In this document: piece by piece, positions 1 to 8,778 of the stretch
How the letters are laid out: each line of letters starts with the position of its first letter
Position numbering within the stretch: position 1 is the first letter of the stretch
Assembly (NCBI GenBank): GCA_934320845.1
Contig: CAKRFU010000012.1
Coordinates: forward strand, 28,737-92,736
DNA: 64,000 bases
Direction of reading: 5' to 3'
From: an uncultured Lachnospiraceae bacterium
GTDB taxonomy: Bacteria > Bacillota > Clostridia > Lachnospirales > Lachnospiraceae
Notes under the pieces: generated by a model
Told to the model about the DNA's origin: nothing
Seen by the model: the letters and a program-made list of their open reading frames with translations, nothing else
Database searches by the model: none
Position numbers and translations under genes: made by a program

Positions 1-27
1 TACTAAATCCGCATTAAACACGTTGCA

Positions 28-255
28 TCACTTACCTTTCCGGGTTCTTCCTTTTGTTTCCGCATCCGACTTCTGCTCTTCGTCTGACTTCTGCTCTTCG
101 TCCGGTTCACCTGATACCTCATATCCCATATCACGAAGTTTTTCTGCAAGTTCACTGTCATTTGTTTCAAGTTTACCCTCAATAAACTTACAAAGCTGAA
201 CACCTTTTTCCTTATCCCAAAGGATATTTGAAGTAAGCGGCTTTTTCTTAATCAT
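28..255 (-). CDS. small phage protein downstream of capsid gene
   Basis: A 75-residue protein that I do not recognise as a named family. Its position directly after the capsid gene, on the same strand with a 21-base gap, suggests a head-associated protein. Residues about 10-50 are a folded-looking helical segment; the tail is acidic and low complexity, with EEQKSD repeated twice and then a basic RTRKGK end. The frame opens at a GTG at 270, but the ATG at 255 is preceded by GAGGTGG and gives a cleaner start. The next gene lies beyond the left edge. Confidence 0.6.
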   Translation of the reverse strand: MIKKKPLTSNILWDKEKGVQLCKFIEGKLETNDSELAEKLRDMGYEVSGEPDEEQKSDEEQKSDAETKGRTRKGK

Positions 256-276
256 ATACAATTTGACCACCTCGCT

Positions 277-1245
277 TTATTTGACCTCCAATCCGGTTAT
301 CGCTCCATGTAAAAATGCCGGAGCATGAGCAAGTCCAATCTGTCCGTAAATCTGTATTTTGTCAGATGCACCCTGCTTTGCAAGTTCCTCCTCAAAGAAA
401 TTTCCTTTTCCCGGTACCGGCTGGAATACAGGAGCTATCTGTGCCACATCTGCTACAAGCAGACTGTCTTTCTTTATAAACGGGTCAAAGCATATTCCGA
501 CCTTACAGAAATCACTTTCAATCTGTGTGATATTCATTCCGGCAATGTTCTGTGTCATCTGCATCTGTGCTTTGAAGAAATCTGCATACAGATTTGTTAT
601 GGCCTGTTTAATATATGAATTGCAGAAAAGTACCATATTTCCAAACATGGCTCCTTTGTCAGCCATTTCCCTAAACAACTGGTCAAACATATCCTTAGAT
701 AAAGCAGCACTCTTTGCATCTATGGATGTTCCTGCATCCGAAGTACAAAGTTCCAACATTCCACGGGTCTTATTTGCTGTATCTCCATCCGTTGTCTTAT
801 TGTAAGTTCCATTGAGGAATGAAAACTCTACATCTCTTGCAATCTTAATAAGTTTCTGCTGAATCTGGAATGCTTTTTCATCATTTGGATTTGCCGACTG
901 ATTAGCCGAATTTAAACCTGACAGCCTGCCGCTGTTTGACTGCTTTGCATATGTCAGGTCTATTGTCTCCTGATGAATCTGCACGACATTTGTTCTCTGT
1001 TCTCTTGCTATATGTACTGCTGCCGGAGCTGTCACTGATGCGTTTTCCGAAATATCTGGCTGTGCTGCCTCCGGAAGTGAATACTCAACACCTGTTGAAA
1101 ATTCAAAATTATCTGTCTGCTTTCCTCCTGACAATCCGCCTATCATAGATAAAAACGGTGTCTGTGTAGGAGAAGCCGTAAAAAGGTCACCTGCATAATT
1201 TGGTAAATTAAATGTATTGCCTGTCCCTGCTACGTTCTGTGGCAT
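277..1245 (-). CDS. phage major capsid protein (SU10/DUF5309-type)
   Basis: A 322-residue structural protein that should form the head shell. The N-terminus (NLPNYAGDLFTASPTQTPFL) and the following conserved block with EYSLPEAAQP and QIHQETIDLTYAKQS fit the SU10-like major capsid family formerly called DUF5309. Length is normal for the family. It has the AAAGGTG ribosome site and lies 21 bases after the scaffold gene, the usual scaffold-capsid order. There is no sign of decay. The family call rests on remembered similarity rather than a search. Confidence 0.85.
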   Translation of the reverse strand: MPQNVAGTGNTFNLPNYAGDLFTASPTQTPFLSMIGGLSGGKQTDNFEFSTGVEYSLPEAAQPDISENASVTAPAAVHIAREQRTNVVQIHQETIDLTYAKQSNSGRLSGLNSANQSANPNDEKAFQIQQKLIKIARDVEFSFLNGTYNKTTDGDTANKTRGMLELCTSDAGTSIDAKSAALSKDMFDQLFREMADKGAMFGNMVLFCNSYIKQAITNLYADFFKAQMQMTQNIAGMNITQIESDFCKVGICFDPFIKKDSLLVADVAQIAPVFQPVPGKGNFFEEELAKQGASDKIQIYGQIGLAHAPAFLHGAITGLEVK

Positions 1246-1266
1246 ATCTTATCACCTTTCCTTTCT

Positions 1267-1896
1267 TTACATTAAAGCTATTCCGTCATTCTGAAATGCT
1301 TCCTGTTTGATGTTGATAACTTCTAACTGATTGCCGTTCTTTCTTGCCTCGGCAAGTCTCGCTTCATATCCCGCCTGTTTTGAATTTGGCACCATAGAAG
1401 CACTTCCGGGCTGAAATCCCGTAAACTTCGGCTGTGACTGTTCAGGTTCATTAAATAAAAACTTTGAACTCTCGTCCGCCTTAAGTTTGTCAATCTGTTC
1501 TGACAAACCTTTTACAAGACCATCATCAGATAATGCAGCGTCATCAAGATTAAGCAATGCTCTTACAGCCTTGATATTTTTTGCTCCGCCATCCGTGAGT
1601 GCCTTATCCACAGCCGTATCAATTTTAAGCTGTGTAAGTTCTTTCTCATGTGCTGCTGCCTGTGTCTTATTGTCCTCCTGAAGCTGTTTAATCTGCTTCT
1701 TAAGTTCCTCATTATCCCCGGCAGACGCTTTAAGGTCCTCAAGCTGTTTATCACGCTCCTTAACCTGTTTTCTAAGATTTGCATTTTCTGTCTCAACCTC
1801 TTTTCCGGCATCCTCAACATCAGCTTTGTTGATGCTTAAAACTTTATCTGCCTGTTCTTTGCTAAGACCCAAATTTTCCAGTTCCTGTCGTGTCAT
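1267..1896 (-). CDS. phage scaffold protein (GP20 family)
   Basis: A 209-residue protein dominated by a long charged coiled coil (residues about 25-110, rich in E, K and Q heptads), followed by a short domain with ALTDGGAKNIKAVRALLNLD and a flexible tail. This layout is that of the phage minor structural protein GP20, an internal scaffold used in capsid assembly. The gene stands directly before the capsid gene, preceded by AAAGGATGG. A terminator hairpin lies just upstream, so scaffold and capsid may need their own promoter or readthrough. Confidence 0.85.
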   Translation of the reverse strand: MTRQELENLGLSKEQADKVLSINKADVEDAGKEVETENANLRKQVKERDKQLEDLKASAGDNEELKKQIKQLQEDNKTQAAAHEKELTQLKIDTAVDKALTDGGAKNIKAVRALLNLDDAALSDDGLVKGLSEQIDKLKADESSKFLFNEPEQSQPKFTGFQPGSASMVPNSKQAGYEARLAEARKNGNQLEVINIKQEAFQNDGIALM

Positions 1897-1959
1897 ATCT
1901 ACACCATCCTTTCTGTATCGGTTTAATGCCTTGTCATACCCGGCAATTTTTTGTATAAA

Positions 1960-1988
1960 AAAAGACCATGATAAAAATCTGGTCTTTT
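1960..1988 (-). terminator. rho-independent terminator after the 308-aa gene
   Basis: AAAAGACCA and TGGTCTTTT form a perfect 9-bp stem, extended by GAT/ATC around an AAAA loop. Read leftward it is followed by a run of seven T. It separates the accessory genes at 2022-3341 from scaffold and capsid, in the middle of what would normally be one continuous late operon. Confidence 0.75.
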
Positions 1989-2001
1989 AATATCTTTTAT
2001 G

Positions 2002-2017
2002 GTTGCACCGGTGCAAC
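2002..2017. repeat. palindrome GTTGCACCGGTGCAAC, copy 1
   Basis: A perfect 16-bp palindrome four bases beyond the stop codon of the 308-aa gene. Identical copies lie at 14404-14419 and 20032-20047, and all three are followed by TT. It is distinct from the terminator stem at 1960-1988. Confidence 0.9.
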
Positions 2018-2021
2018 TTTT

Positions 2022-2948
2022 TTAATCTTCTGTTTCTTCCTTATCCTCAATCAGCTTTAAAGCCTCCTCTGACAATAAAGGGTCATTTTCAGCAAAAGGA
2101 AATTTTACCTTTACATCCTCCGGGGTCTCTATTGCAGAATATAATTCTACACCTTTGTCCAACAGTTCTGAAAATGTGTCTATAGCTCTTCTCGCCTTAT
2201 CACGTTCTTCATCATTTGCAAGTTTTATACCACTGCTCTCCTCTATTTGAGATACTGCATTATCAAGCATAAGCGTTTTCATCTTTTTAAAGGTATCTAG
2301 CATCTCCTGACCTATTTCATTTTTCTGCCGCATAGTTTCAAGAATTTCTTTCTGTTGGTTTATAACCACATTGTTAGATCGAAACTGCGTAGCAATCTCT
2401 GACATCTTTGAAAGAACCGACATAATAACATGGCTTCCTGCTGTCGCCTTAATAAATAGTGACAGCCACATAGAACCTACATCAACTGTATTAAAAACAA
2501 TCTCCTCACCACTTCCACTTATAAAAGGACACTGACTTAATATAAAATCAATATCTTTCATATACTGTATGTATTCCTTTAAATCATTACACTTTGGTAT
2601 TTTTATATCAATTCCTTCTTTAGCTTCACCGGCTTCTAATGACTCATATAATTTTATCACCGAGTCAAGCCGAACTTTTATCTCATTTAAAACACTTCTA
2701 AAATGATTTTTTGTAGTAGCATCTATTCTTGGATTTGCATCACTCCTTACATACACGGGAATAATTTTTATTGCGTTATCCACATACTCTTTAATAAATG
2801 CCATTTCTCTTAGTAAACTCAAAGCTGTAATTCCATTTTCCCATCCTTCTATTTGAAATTCCCTTGAGTTATTAAACTCAGAAAAATCAATTTCATCAAT
2901 ACTTCGTTTTGCTGTTTTACAAAGATAATATATGTTATATAATCTCAA
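2022..2948 (-). CDS. uncharacterised accessory protein in the head operon
   Basis: A 308-residue soluble, mostly helical protein that I do not recognise. It begins at a TTG with GAGGTGA six bases upstream. The middle (about 150-190) is hydrophobic but not a clear membrane helix. Residues about 195-270 look like a coiled coil (QQKEILETMRQKNEIGQEML), and the tail is acidic. Head operons do not normally carry a gene here. Together with the 90-aa gene upstream and the toxin-like domain of the MuF protein it forms an AT-rich island ending in a palindrome and a terminator. It could belong to the toxin module, or be an independent cargo gene. Confidence 0.7.
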   Translation of the reverse strand: MRLYNIYYLCKTAKRSIDEIDFSEFNNSREFQIEGWENGITALSLLREMAFIKEYVDNAIKIIPVYVRSDANPRIDATTKNHFRSVLNEIKVRLDSVIKLYESLEAGEAKEGIDIKIPKCNDLKEYIQYMKDIDFILSQCPFISGSGEEIVFNTVDVGSMWLSLFIKATAGSHVIMSVLSKMSEIATQFRSNNVVINQQKEILETMRQKNEIGQEMLDTFKKMKTLMLDNAVSQIEESSGIKLANDEERDKARRAIDTFSELLDKGVELYSAIETPEDVKVKFPFAENDPLLSEEALKLIEDKEETED

Positions 2949-2973
2949 ACTGACTCACCTCTCTAATCACATA

Positions 2974-3066
2974 TCAATCATTTCTGCATTCCTCTGGTGA
3001 AAGCTCTTTTCCTCTCTTTAACTGTTCTTCCTGTGGCAATAAAATCCACTCTCTCTCAGTCAACAT
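2974..3066 (-). CDS. 30-residue peptide in the MuF accessory island
   Basis: A very short gene starting at an ATG preceded by AAAGGAGGTATAGTT, a near-ideal ribosome site that lies inside the last codons of the 90-aa gene. The start is two bases past that gene's stop, so translation is probably coupled. The peptide begins MLTEREWILLPQEEQ and is charged, with no membrane segment. No function is recognised. The ribosome site is the main support. Confidence 0.55.
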   Translation of the reverse strand: MLTEREWILLPQEEQLKRGKELSPEECRND

Positions 3067-3068
3067 AA

Positions 3069-3341
3069 CTATACCTCCTTTAACCCATCATCTATAGCGG
3101 CACACACCATAGATAACGCTTCTGTATAACCAGATAATTTTCTTTTATCTTCATCTGATGCATCAGAAGTAAAAAATTGCCTTACTTCCTCCCTTAATAC
3201 TAATACTTCCTCATTAGTTAATTTCCCACAACCCATTATTCGATTTATCAAATGTTCCACTTTTGTCCAGTTTTCCGGATGTTGTCTTTTTGTATTCGTT
3301 TCTCTGACAATTGTCATAAATTCTTCATGTGACATACTCAT
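3069..3341 (-). CDS. candidate immunity protein for the MuF toxin domain
   Basis: A 90-residue acidic helical protein of no family I recognise. It overlaps the end of the MuF gene by four bases (ATGA) and shares the low GC of that gene's C-terminal part. Known MuF polymorphic toxins of Firmicutes prophages carry a small immunity gene immediately downstream, and this gene has that position, size and coupling. The immunity role is inferred from context only. Confidence 0.6.
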   Translation of the reverse strand: MSMSHEEFMTIVRETNTKRQHPENWTKVEHLINRIMGCGKLTNEEVLVLREEVRQFFTSDASDEDKRKLSGYTEALSMVCAAIDDGLKEV

Positions 3342-4999
3342 TTATTTATACCACCTTCTAAATGTTGTAAAAATCCCATTACATCATTGTAATCTTCAAA
3401 TGATATGTTTAATTTTCTAAGACTTTCATCTACTTTATTTTCTAACCACCTATACCGTTCCGACAAAGGAATATTAAATAACTCTTTTGCAAATTCCAAA
3501 TCAGTGCCATAATTAAATCTTTCATTAATAATTTTTAATATTGCAACTTGATTGTCATATGAACCTAAATTTTCTATTTCTTTTTCAAGACATATCTGTT
3601 GCTTTAAAAATTCTACTGAAGCTTCTTCTATAGCCTGATTTTCTGCATAAATATTCGGAGCATAATAACTAGCAGAACACGAATGTAACATTTCATGCCA
3701 AATAATACCATCATCTACATTATTAGATAATGTAATATCACATGACCATTCTTTTCTCCCCAAAACACCATATTGTTCCAAAGAATTATCTTCTACAATA
3801 TTACCACTCCACTTTGATGGACGATTACTGTATTGTGTAATTTCATTCCTTACATTTCTTGCAACTACTTCAAATTGTTCTTTAGTTCTTTTAGTATATC
3901 TCATATGGTTACTTTTTTCCAGCGGCAAACTTAACTGCTCCATGTCATCTTTTGCCCCGCCTTTTACAAACACCCGTTCCCACTCCTTATATGTCATATT
4001 CCCCGGCACATAATAGACCTCACCGTCCTCATTTCTTGCGGCTCTCTCTCTTACTATGCCAAGTTCTTCCTCATCGTCAAAATAAGGCACTGTCGTGCTC
4101 CTGCAATATACATGGAACGGCGGTGCATTCACTCCAACCTCCCACTTTGACATCGGGAAGTGTCTGCCGTCCATGCTCCTGCAGATATTTGAAGTATGGC
4201 TGTCAAGCGTTGCCACTATCTCAAATTCTTCTACATCAAGTTCCTTAAAGGCTTCCCTCTGTGATGCGGCACTAAAAAAGGCCTGTTCTGTCATAACAAG
4301 CCTTCCTGCTGCCCTCTTCGATACATCCATTCGTTTAGATAATTTATCTATTGCCTTTTGAGGACTTTCACCGAGTATTATATTTTGTGTAAGTATCTGA
4401 TTTAATTCACCGACAAGTTTTGTTCCATTGCCCCATATGCGTTCTGAAAAGTTCTTTCCGTCTGCTGCCCACGGATTGTTTATAACCTTGTCTATCTTTC
4501 TTTTATCTATTGTGGAAAAGTTCCATCCTATGTGCATACCTTTCTGAATTTCATATGCGGTGTGCATATAGCCGTCTTTGTAGACATTGCGCATTGTTTT
4601 GTCTATGGTCTTTTGCTGGTCGGCAATCAGACTTTCAAGTTCCTGCCTTAAATCCATTTTCATGGCTTCAAGTCTTGATATGTGATATTTTGCGGAGGCA
4701 TTTTCAAGCTCTTTTACCCATCTGCCATTTACATTGTTTTCCGTGCCATATTTTATGTATTGATTTACATCCCACTTAAATTCCTTAAGTTCATCTGCAT
4801 CAAGCAGTTTATACGCCTCCTGCATAGTCACATCATTGTTTACGGCAATTCTGCCGTACCACTCATTTATTTTCTTGTCTATACTTCTTATTGATGTCCG
4901 GTACTGCTGTTCGATTTCCTTACAACAGTTTTTTCCTTTTTTGTTCTGTGATTCCTCAAGCTGTAAAAACCTCTTTTTCCAATAATCCGCATTTGGCAC
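3338..4999 (-). CDS. MuF head protein with C-terminal metallopeptidase-like toxin domain
   Basis: A 553-residue two-part protein. Residues 1-345 are an SPP1 gp7/Mu gpF-type minor head protein: N-terminal coiled regions, then the conserved MuF module at about 225-310 with TEQAFFSAA, LDSHTSNICRSMDGRHF and FHVYCRSTTVPYF. Residues about 365-553 are unrelated to head assembly and contain HEMLH at 435-439, with EEASVE at 458-463 supplying a likely third zinc ligand. This suggests a zincin peptidase. Base composition drops sharply at about 3900, exactly at the domain boundary. The start is GTG, overlapping the portal stop (TAGTG). MuF fusions of this kind can be injected toxins; the peptidase activity and toxicity are inferred. 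Confidence 0.85.
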   Translation of the reverse strand: MPNADYWKKRFLQLEESQNKKGKNCCKEIEQQYRTSIRSIDKKINEWYGRIAVNNDVTMQEAYKLLDADELKEFKWDVNQYIKYGTENNVNGRWVKELENASAKYHISRLEAMKMDLRQELESLIADQQKTIDKTMRNVYKDGYMHTAYEIQKGMHIGWNFSTIDKRKIDKVINNPWAADGKNFSERIWGNGTKLVGELNQILTQNIILGESPQKAIDKLSKRMDVSKRAAGRLVMTEQAFFSAASQREAFKELDVEEFEIVATLDSHTSNICRSMDGRHFPMSKWEVGVNAPPFHVYCRSTTVPYFDDEEELGIVRERAARNEDGEVYYVPGNMTYKEWERVFVKGGAKDDMEQLSLPLEKSNHMRYTKRTKEQFEVVARNVRNEITQYSNRPSKWSGNIVEDNSLEQYGVLGRKEWSCDITLSNNVDDGIIWHEMLHSCSASYYAPNIYAENQAIEEASVEFLKQQICLEKEIENLGSYDNQVAILKIINERFNYGTDLEFAKELFNIPLSERYRWLENKVDESLRKLNISFEDYNDVMGFLQHLEGGINK

Positions 5000-6561
5000 T
5001 ATTTTTCACCCGTATCCTCTTTCTTTTTCTGCTCGTCCGCTTTTTCTTCCTGCTGTTCATCATCCTGTTGTTCGTCTTTCTGCTGACCGTCGTCCTGCTG
5101 CCCGAACGGCTCATACATTGCTGCTGCCTCTTCCTGCTGTTTTTGCTTCTGTTCTTCAAGTCTTTGCATTTCAAGTTTTGGGTCATCCACCCACGGATGC
5201 TTGCCTATTATGGTTTCATTTGATATAAGCCCCGACGATTTCTGACAGTTGTCAATTATCTCTCCCTCATTCATCAGAATGTCACGGTTGAATATTATAT
5301 TTACCTTTTCATTCTCAAATGAACCATGTCCGGTATTTACAAGATGTACATTCACAAACCACAATATTTCTTCAAATGCCGCCTGATACTCTGTTTCCAT
5401 ATCATTTGCATCTAAATCTATATCCGAATACATAGATAAAATATTCATCTGATTTGCGTTTCCGCCGAGCCTGTCGTCTTTGGCATCATAACCCATTGCA
5501 TTTTCTATAAGTGCCTTTTTGAATATCTCCAATATATTTTTATAATTTTCTGCATTTACATTTATCTCCAGCGTCTCGACGCCGCCCTTTGTATCTCCGT
5601 CATATCTGACCTTGACAGCTCCAAAAGTGGCAAGATTTTTTCTGAACTCTCCGAGGTTTGTTCCATCATAGTTCTTTAATACAAGTATTGTATTCCTTGC
5701 GTCCTCCTGCATATTATTTTCAAAATCGGACAGCATTACATTTATTCCATCCTGCAGTGTCTTTACATTCTTTATAAGCGGTGTTTCAAGCTCATTTCTC
5801 TTTAAAGGTATCAGAGGTATGCGTGACCAGTTTAACCCATCTGCTGCCCTGTCTCCGTCTGTCATAGTCACATAAAAACTATCCTGTTCATTTACTGTTA
5901 CATCCGGTATAAGCGTTGCACCATCAAGTATATATCTGTGTATTCCTGCCATATCAAATACTTCTACTTTTTCTATAACTACAGGAATATTTTTTTCATA
6001 GCCGGCTACAAGATAAAGCCTTACCGCACCCTGCAGTTTTGTATGTTCTGAGTCCGCCCAGAACGGAAGTATCTCATATGACGGAAACAGCCTAAATGTA
6101 AAATTGCCTTCCTCGTCATAATAAGGATAAAGCCACGCCATCCCTCCATTCAAAGCATACTTTCCTGATTTTTTCAGTGTCCTCATAAATCTTTTATTAA
6201 ATATCTCTTTCAGCAGTTCTGCATATCTTTCATTCTTTGTTTCTATCGTAAACGGATTTCCAAGCAGATAATTACTTTTCTGATTTACCATCTTTGCATA
6301 TTGGTTATCAATATTACGATTATTTGGAAGATTTTCCACCACCTGCAGTTTGCCGTCCTCACCTATCATTGTTCTTTTCCGCATCAATATATCATGCTCA
6401 TTGTCATAATAAAGATGTCCTTTTATCTGCATATGTCTTTCAGTTGAATTTTTCCACCGCATTATCGACTGTTCAAGAAATTCCTTATTACTCATATCAC
6501 CATTTACTCCGTAAAGTATGAAATGAGCTATTCTGTCTATCAATCTGTTTAATCCGTTCAC
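4999..6561 (-). CDS. phage portal protein (SPP1 gp6-type)
   Basis: A 520-residue portal protein, which forms the dodecameric ring through which DNA enters and leaves the head. The N-terminal half has the family blocks YYDNEHDIL, NQKSNYLLGNPF and MAWLYPYYDEEG, and the stem region is near PLIPLKRNELETPLI. The last 60 residues are extremely Q, D, E and K rich, which is common in portals. It starts at GTG after AGGAGGAAACA. It lies 9 bases after the large terminase gene and overlaps the MuF gene by one base. Confidence 0.92.
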   Translation of the reverse strand: MNGLNRLIDRIAHFILYGVNGDMSNKEFLEQSIMRWKNSTERHMQIKGHLYYDNEHDILMRKRTMIGEDGKLQVVENLPNNRNIDNQYAKMVNQKSNYLLGNPFTIETKNERYAELLKEIFNKRFMRTLKKSGKYALNGGMAWLYPYYDEEGNFTFRLFPSYEILPFWADSEHTKLQGAVRLYLVAGYEKNIPVVIEKVEVFDMAGIHRYILDGATLIPDVTVNEQDSFYVTMTDGDRAADGLNWSRIPLIPLKRNELETPLIKNVKTLQDGINVMLSDFENNMQEDARNTILVLKNYDGTNLGEFRKNLATFGAVKVRYDGDTKGGVETLEINVNAENYKNILEIFKKALIENAMGYDAKDDRLGGNANQMNILSMYSDIDLDANDMETEYQAAFEEILWFVNVHLVNTGHGSFENEKVNIIFNRDILMNEGEIIDNCQKSSGLISNETIIGKHPWVDDPKLEMQRLEEQKQKQQEEAAAMYEPFGQQDDGQQKDEQQDDEQQEEKADEQKKKEDTGEK

Positions 6562-6570
6562 TGTTTCCTC

Positions 6571-7911
6571 CTAATCAAAGCTAAATGCATCACCTCTTGA
6601 TATATCCTCAAATGCGTATCGCATTGCGTCCATTAAGTGATTGAAGTCATCAATCGGTCTGTTTATCTTCTTTCCGGTTTTTGTATCTGTATCCCATGTA
6701 TAATTGCTTATCTCAGTAATAAAATTTACACAACGTGGATGTATAATAATGTGATAATCCTGTATAAAATCAATTCCACTGTTAATGCTGTCTTTTCCCT
6801 TTCGGGCTTTTCTTATGCCCTTTAATCCAAGTTCCCTCAATCTGTCTATTGATTTTGGTTCTGCTGAATCGGCGGTTATCTTTTCTTTCTGATATCCCAT
6901 CCTCTCAACTTCTGCGGCAATTGATTCATTACTCATGCCCGCATTATACATTTCATCGAATACCCATATTGTTTTACTGTTTTGGTCAATAAAACCGCAA
7001 AATAAAGCACTCGGGTCATTCGTATAACCGAAATCAAGTCCGAATGCTGTTTTCACTCCTGATATTTTCTTTACGTCCTCAATAGAGAACGCTTTTTCTT
7101 CCCAGTTTTCATATACAAGACCGTCTACTATACCCCAGTCTCCAAGTCCCGCTACCTTATACCTTCTCGGATTTTGTCTTTTCATGGTTTCAAAGACTTT
7201 TAAATCCGCTGCATCAAGCCACTCATTACACTTGTAGTTTGTGGTCATTGCAAGTATATCCGGGTCTTTCTTTGCATCAAAAAAACGCTTCTTTATCCAG
7301 TGATGTTCATTCCACGGGTTTAAAGTAAGCGTTATCTGTTTAAAAAGTCCTGAGCCTTCGGGAACAGCTCCACGAATTGACTCATCAAGCATATTAAAGT
7401 CATCTTCTGAACTTATCTCATATGCTTCTTCAAGCCACATCCAGCACAGACAGCCGACATCAACCGTTATTGATGTTACTTTCAGCGGGTCATCAAGCCC
7501 TCTGAAATAAATCTTCTGTCCTGTCGGCTTGTATGTCATTTCAAGCGGTGACTCTTTTATATCCCAGTGTGCATCCACGCCAAGTCTGTGAATGGCCCAT
7601 TTTAACTCTGTAAAGCATGAATCTTTAAGAGTTCTGTAAGTCTTTCTGACTACAAGCGTATTTGCATCCGGATATTTCATCATATTGGTGATATACCAGA
7701 GTGCTGTTGTTTTTGACTTCTTGGATGCTCGTGAACCTTTACAGACACGATACCTGCCCTTAAATCTCCAATATGTTCCATATCCTTTTCCGACCAGGTC
7801 AGGCAGCCTTACATTGACTTTTCCGGACTTAGTCTTTTTCTTTTTTTCCGGATATAGTATAAATTTCTGATAAGCAAATATATGTTGTGAAGATATTCTT
7901 TTCTTAACCAT
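6571..7911 (-). CDS. terL: terminase large subunit (PBSX/SPP1-type)
   Basis: A 446-residue packaging motor. The N-terminal ATPase has a degenerate Walker A (GSRASKKSKTTALW, residues about 59-72) and a Walker B near CWMWLEEAYE. The C-terminal nuclease has the RNase H-fold acidic blocks GLDFGYTNDPSALF, ITADSAEPKSIDRL and DDFNHLMDAMRYAFED. Length is typical. It lies 13 bases after the small subunit gene and 9 bases before the portal gene. Confidence 0.95.
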   Translation of the reverse strand: MVKKRISSQHIFAYQKFILYPEKKKKTKSGKVNVRLPDLVGKGYGTYWRFKGRYRVCKGSRASKKSKTTALWYITNMMKYPDANTLVVRKTYRTLKDSCFTELKWAIHRLGVDAHWDIKESPLEMTYKPTGQKIYFRGLDDPLKVTSITVDVGCLCWMWLEEAYEISSEDDFNMLDESIRGAVPEGSGLFKQITLTLNPWNEHHWIKKRFFDAKKDPDILAMTTNYKCNEWLDAADLKVFETMKRQNPRRYKVAGLGDWGIVDGLVYENWEEKAFSIEDVKKISGVKTAFGLDFGYTNDPSALFCGFIDQNSKTIWVFDEMYNAGMSNESIAAEVERMGYQKEKITADSAEPKSIDRLRELGLKGIRKARKGKDSINSGIDFIQDYHIIIHPRCVNFITEISNYTWDTDTKTGKKINRPIDDFNHLMDAMRYAFEDISRGDAFSFD

Positions 7912-7924
7912 AGGCTGTCACCGC

Positions 7925-8422
7925 CTAATCTTCTAAAGCATCTTCACCGGATATTACTATAGGTACTGCCACATTTACATCCACCTTGTCATTCCACATT
8001 CCAAGATGCTTGCCGAGCAGTTCCAGTGCTTTCAGTTTTGATGATATTTTGACTTCCCTTTCCACACTGTCTCCCTTATCCGTATAGGAAGCTTTGTATT
8101 TTACTGCTTCTATGCAGGCAAGATCCTCCGGTTTCGCATCTTCCTTTATCTCTCCGTCGCTGTTCACTATATCAGTTATCTTAACAAATGCTATCTTTGC
8201 AAGTTCCAATACCACTCTGTCCTGATTGATTCCTGTTCGCCTGCTTCTTAATGCCATTGCCTCGCCAATAGCACTCTGAACCTTAACATTTCCTAACATC
8301 CTTGACCCTTGCACATCTGCTGTTTTCACTGAGTATCCTGCTCTTATGGCAGCCTGTGTTGCGTTCAGGTCTACGAGGTATTCTTCAACAAATCTTTGCT
8401 GTTTTTCTGTTAATTTAGCCAT
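7925..8422 (-). CDS. terS: terminase small subunit
   Basis: A 165-residue DNA-recognition subunit that starts packaging. The N-terminal helix-turn-helix block LTEKQQRFVEEYLVDLNATQ, then AAIRAGYS, is diagnostic of the Terminase_2 family. The ATG at 8422 is chosen because homologues begin with MAKLT-like sequences and GGCAGGTG precedes it; a TTG at 8473 would add 17 poorly conserved residues. It is the first gene of the packaging block. Confidence 0.93.
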   Translation of the reverse strand: MAKLTEKQQRFVEEYLVDLNATQAAIRAGYSVKTADVQGSRMLGNVKVQSAIGEAMALRSRRTGINQDRVVLELAKIAFVKITDIVNSDGEIKEDAKPEDLACIEAVKYKASYTDKGDSVEREVKISSKLKALELLGKHLGMWNDKVDVNVAVPIVISGEDALED

Positions 8423-8441
8423 ATCACAACACACCTGCCTT

Positions 8442-8561
8442 TCAAAATATGATATAACCAAGCAAAATGCCAAACAAAACCCCTATGCCTACAGATGAAA
8501 ACCATATTGTTAACAATCTTCTGATTATTGCCTTTTTTCTGATGCCTCTTTGGTAAATCAT
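8442..8561 (-). CDS. 39-residue single-span membrane peptide
   Basis: A short gene whose ATG follows GGAGGTG at good spacing. The product starts MIYQRGIRKKAIIRRL, a basic stretch, and continues into a glycine-rich hydrophobic helix (residues about 16-39) ending at the C-terminus. This is a clear positive-inside single-pass membrane peptide. It sits 19 bases before the terminase small subunit. I do not recognise a function. A frame starting at 8610 overlaps it but has no ribosome site. Confidence 0.6.
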   Translation of the reverse strand: MIYQRGIRKKAIIRRLLTIWFSSVGIGVLFGILLGYIIF

Positions 8562-8622
8562 CTGTACACCTCCGTTGTTCTGCTGCCGCCTCCCTCTCTT
8601 GTTCACTCATATCTTAAATGCA

Positions 8623-8652
8623 AAAAGACCGGCTTTTATACCAGTCTTTTTC
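8623..8652 (-). terminator. terminator between early/middle and packaging genes
   Basis: An 11-bp stem (AAAAAGACTGG/CCGGTCTTTTT on the leftward strand, one G-T pair) with an 8-base loop and a T run. It follows the YopX-like gene and precedes the packaging block, so late transcription must start or be antiterminated here. The 126 bases upstream to 8778 hold no gene. Confidence 0.75.
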
Positions 8653-8778
8653 TTTTTTCTTATCTACAGAAGGAGGTTAAACTTACTTTTTGCTTTTGCT
8701 TCGCAGTATAACAATATCATACTTTTTGGGTGACATTCACTGACATTTACTCCCATTTTTATTAAAATTATATAAACT

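Noticed and set aside
4891..5223. 110-residue hydrophobic frame opposite the portal gene
   Set aside because: It is the antisense of the portal's Q/E/K-rich tail, which automatically reads as leucine- and phenylalanine-rich sequence.
8410..8610. 66-residue frame before the terminase genes
   Set aside because: No ribosome site and starts directly at a terminator; the overlapping 39-residue membrane peptide in another frame has a strong site.
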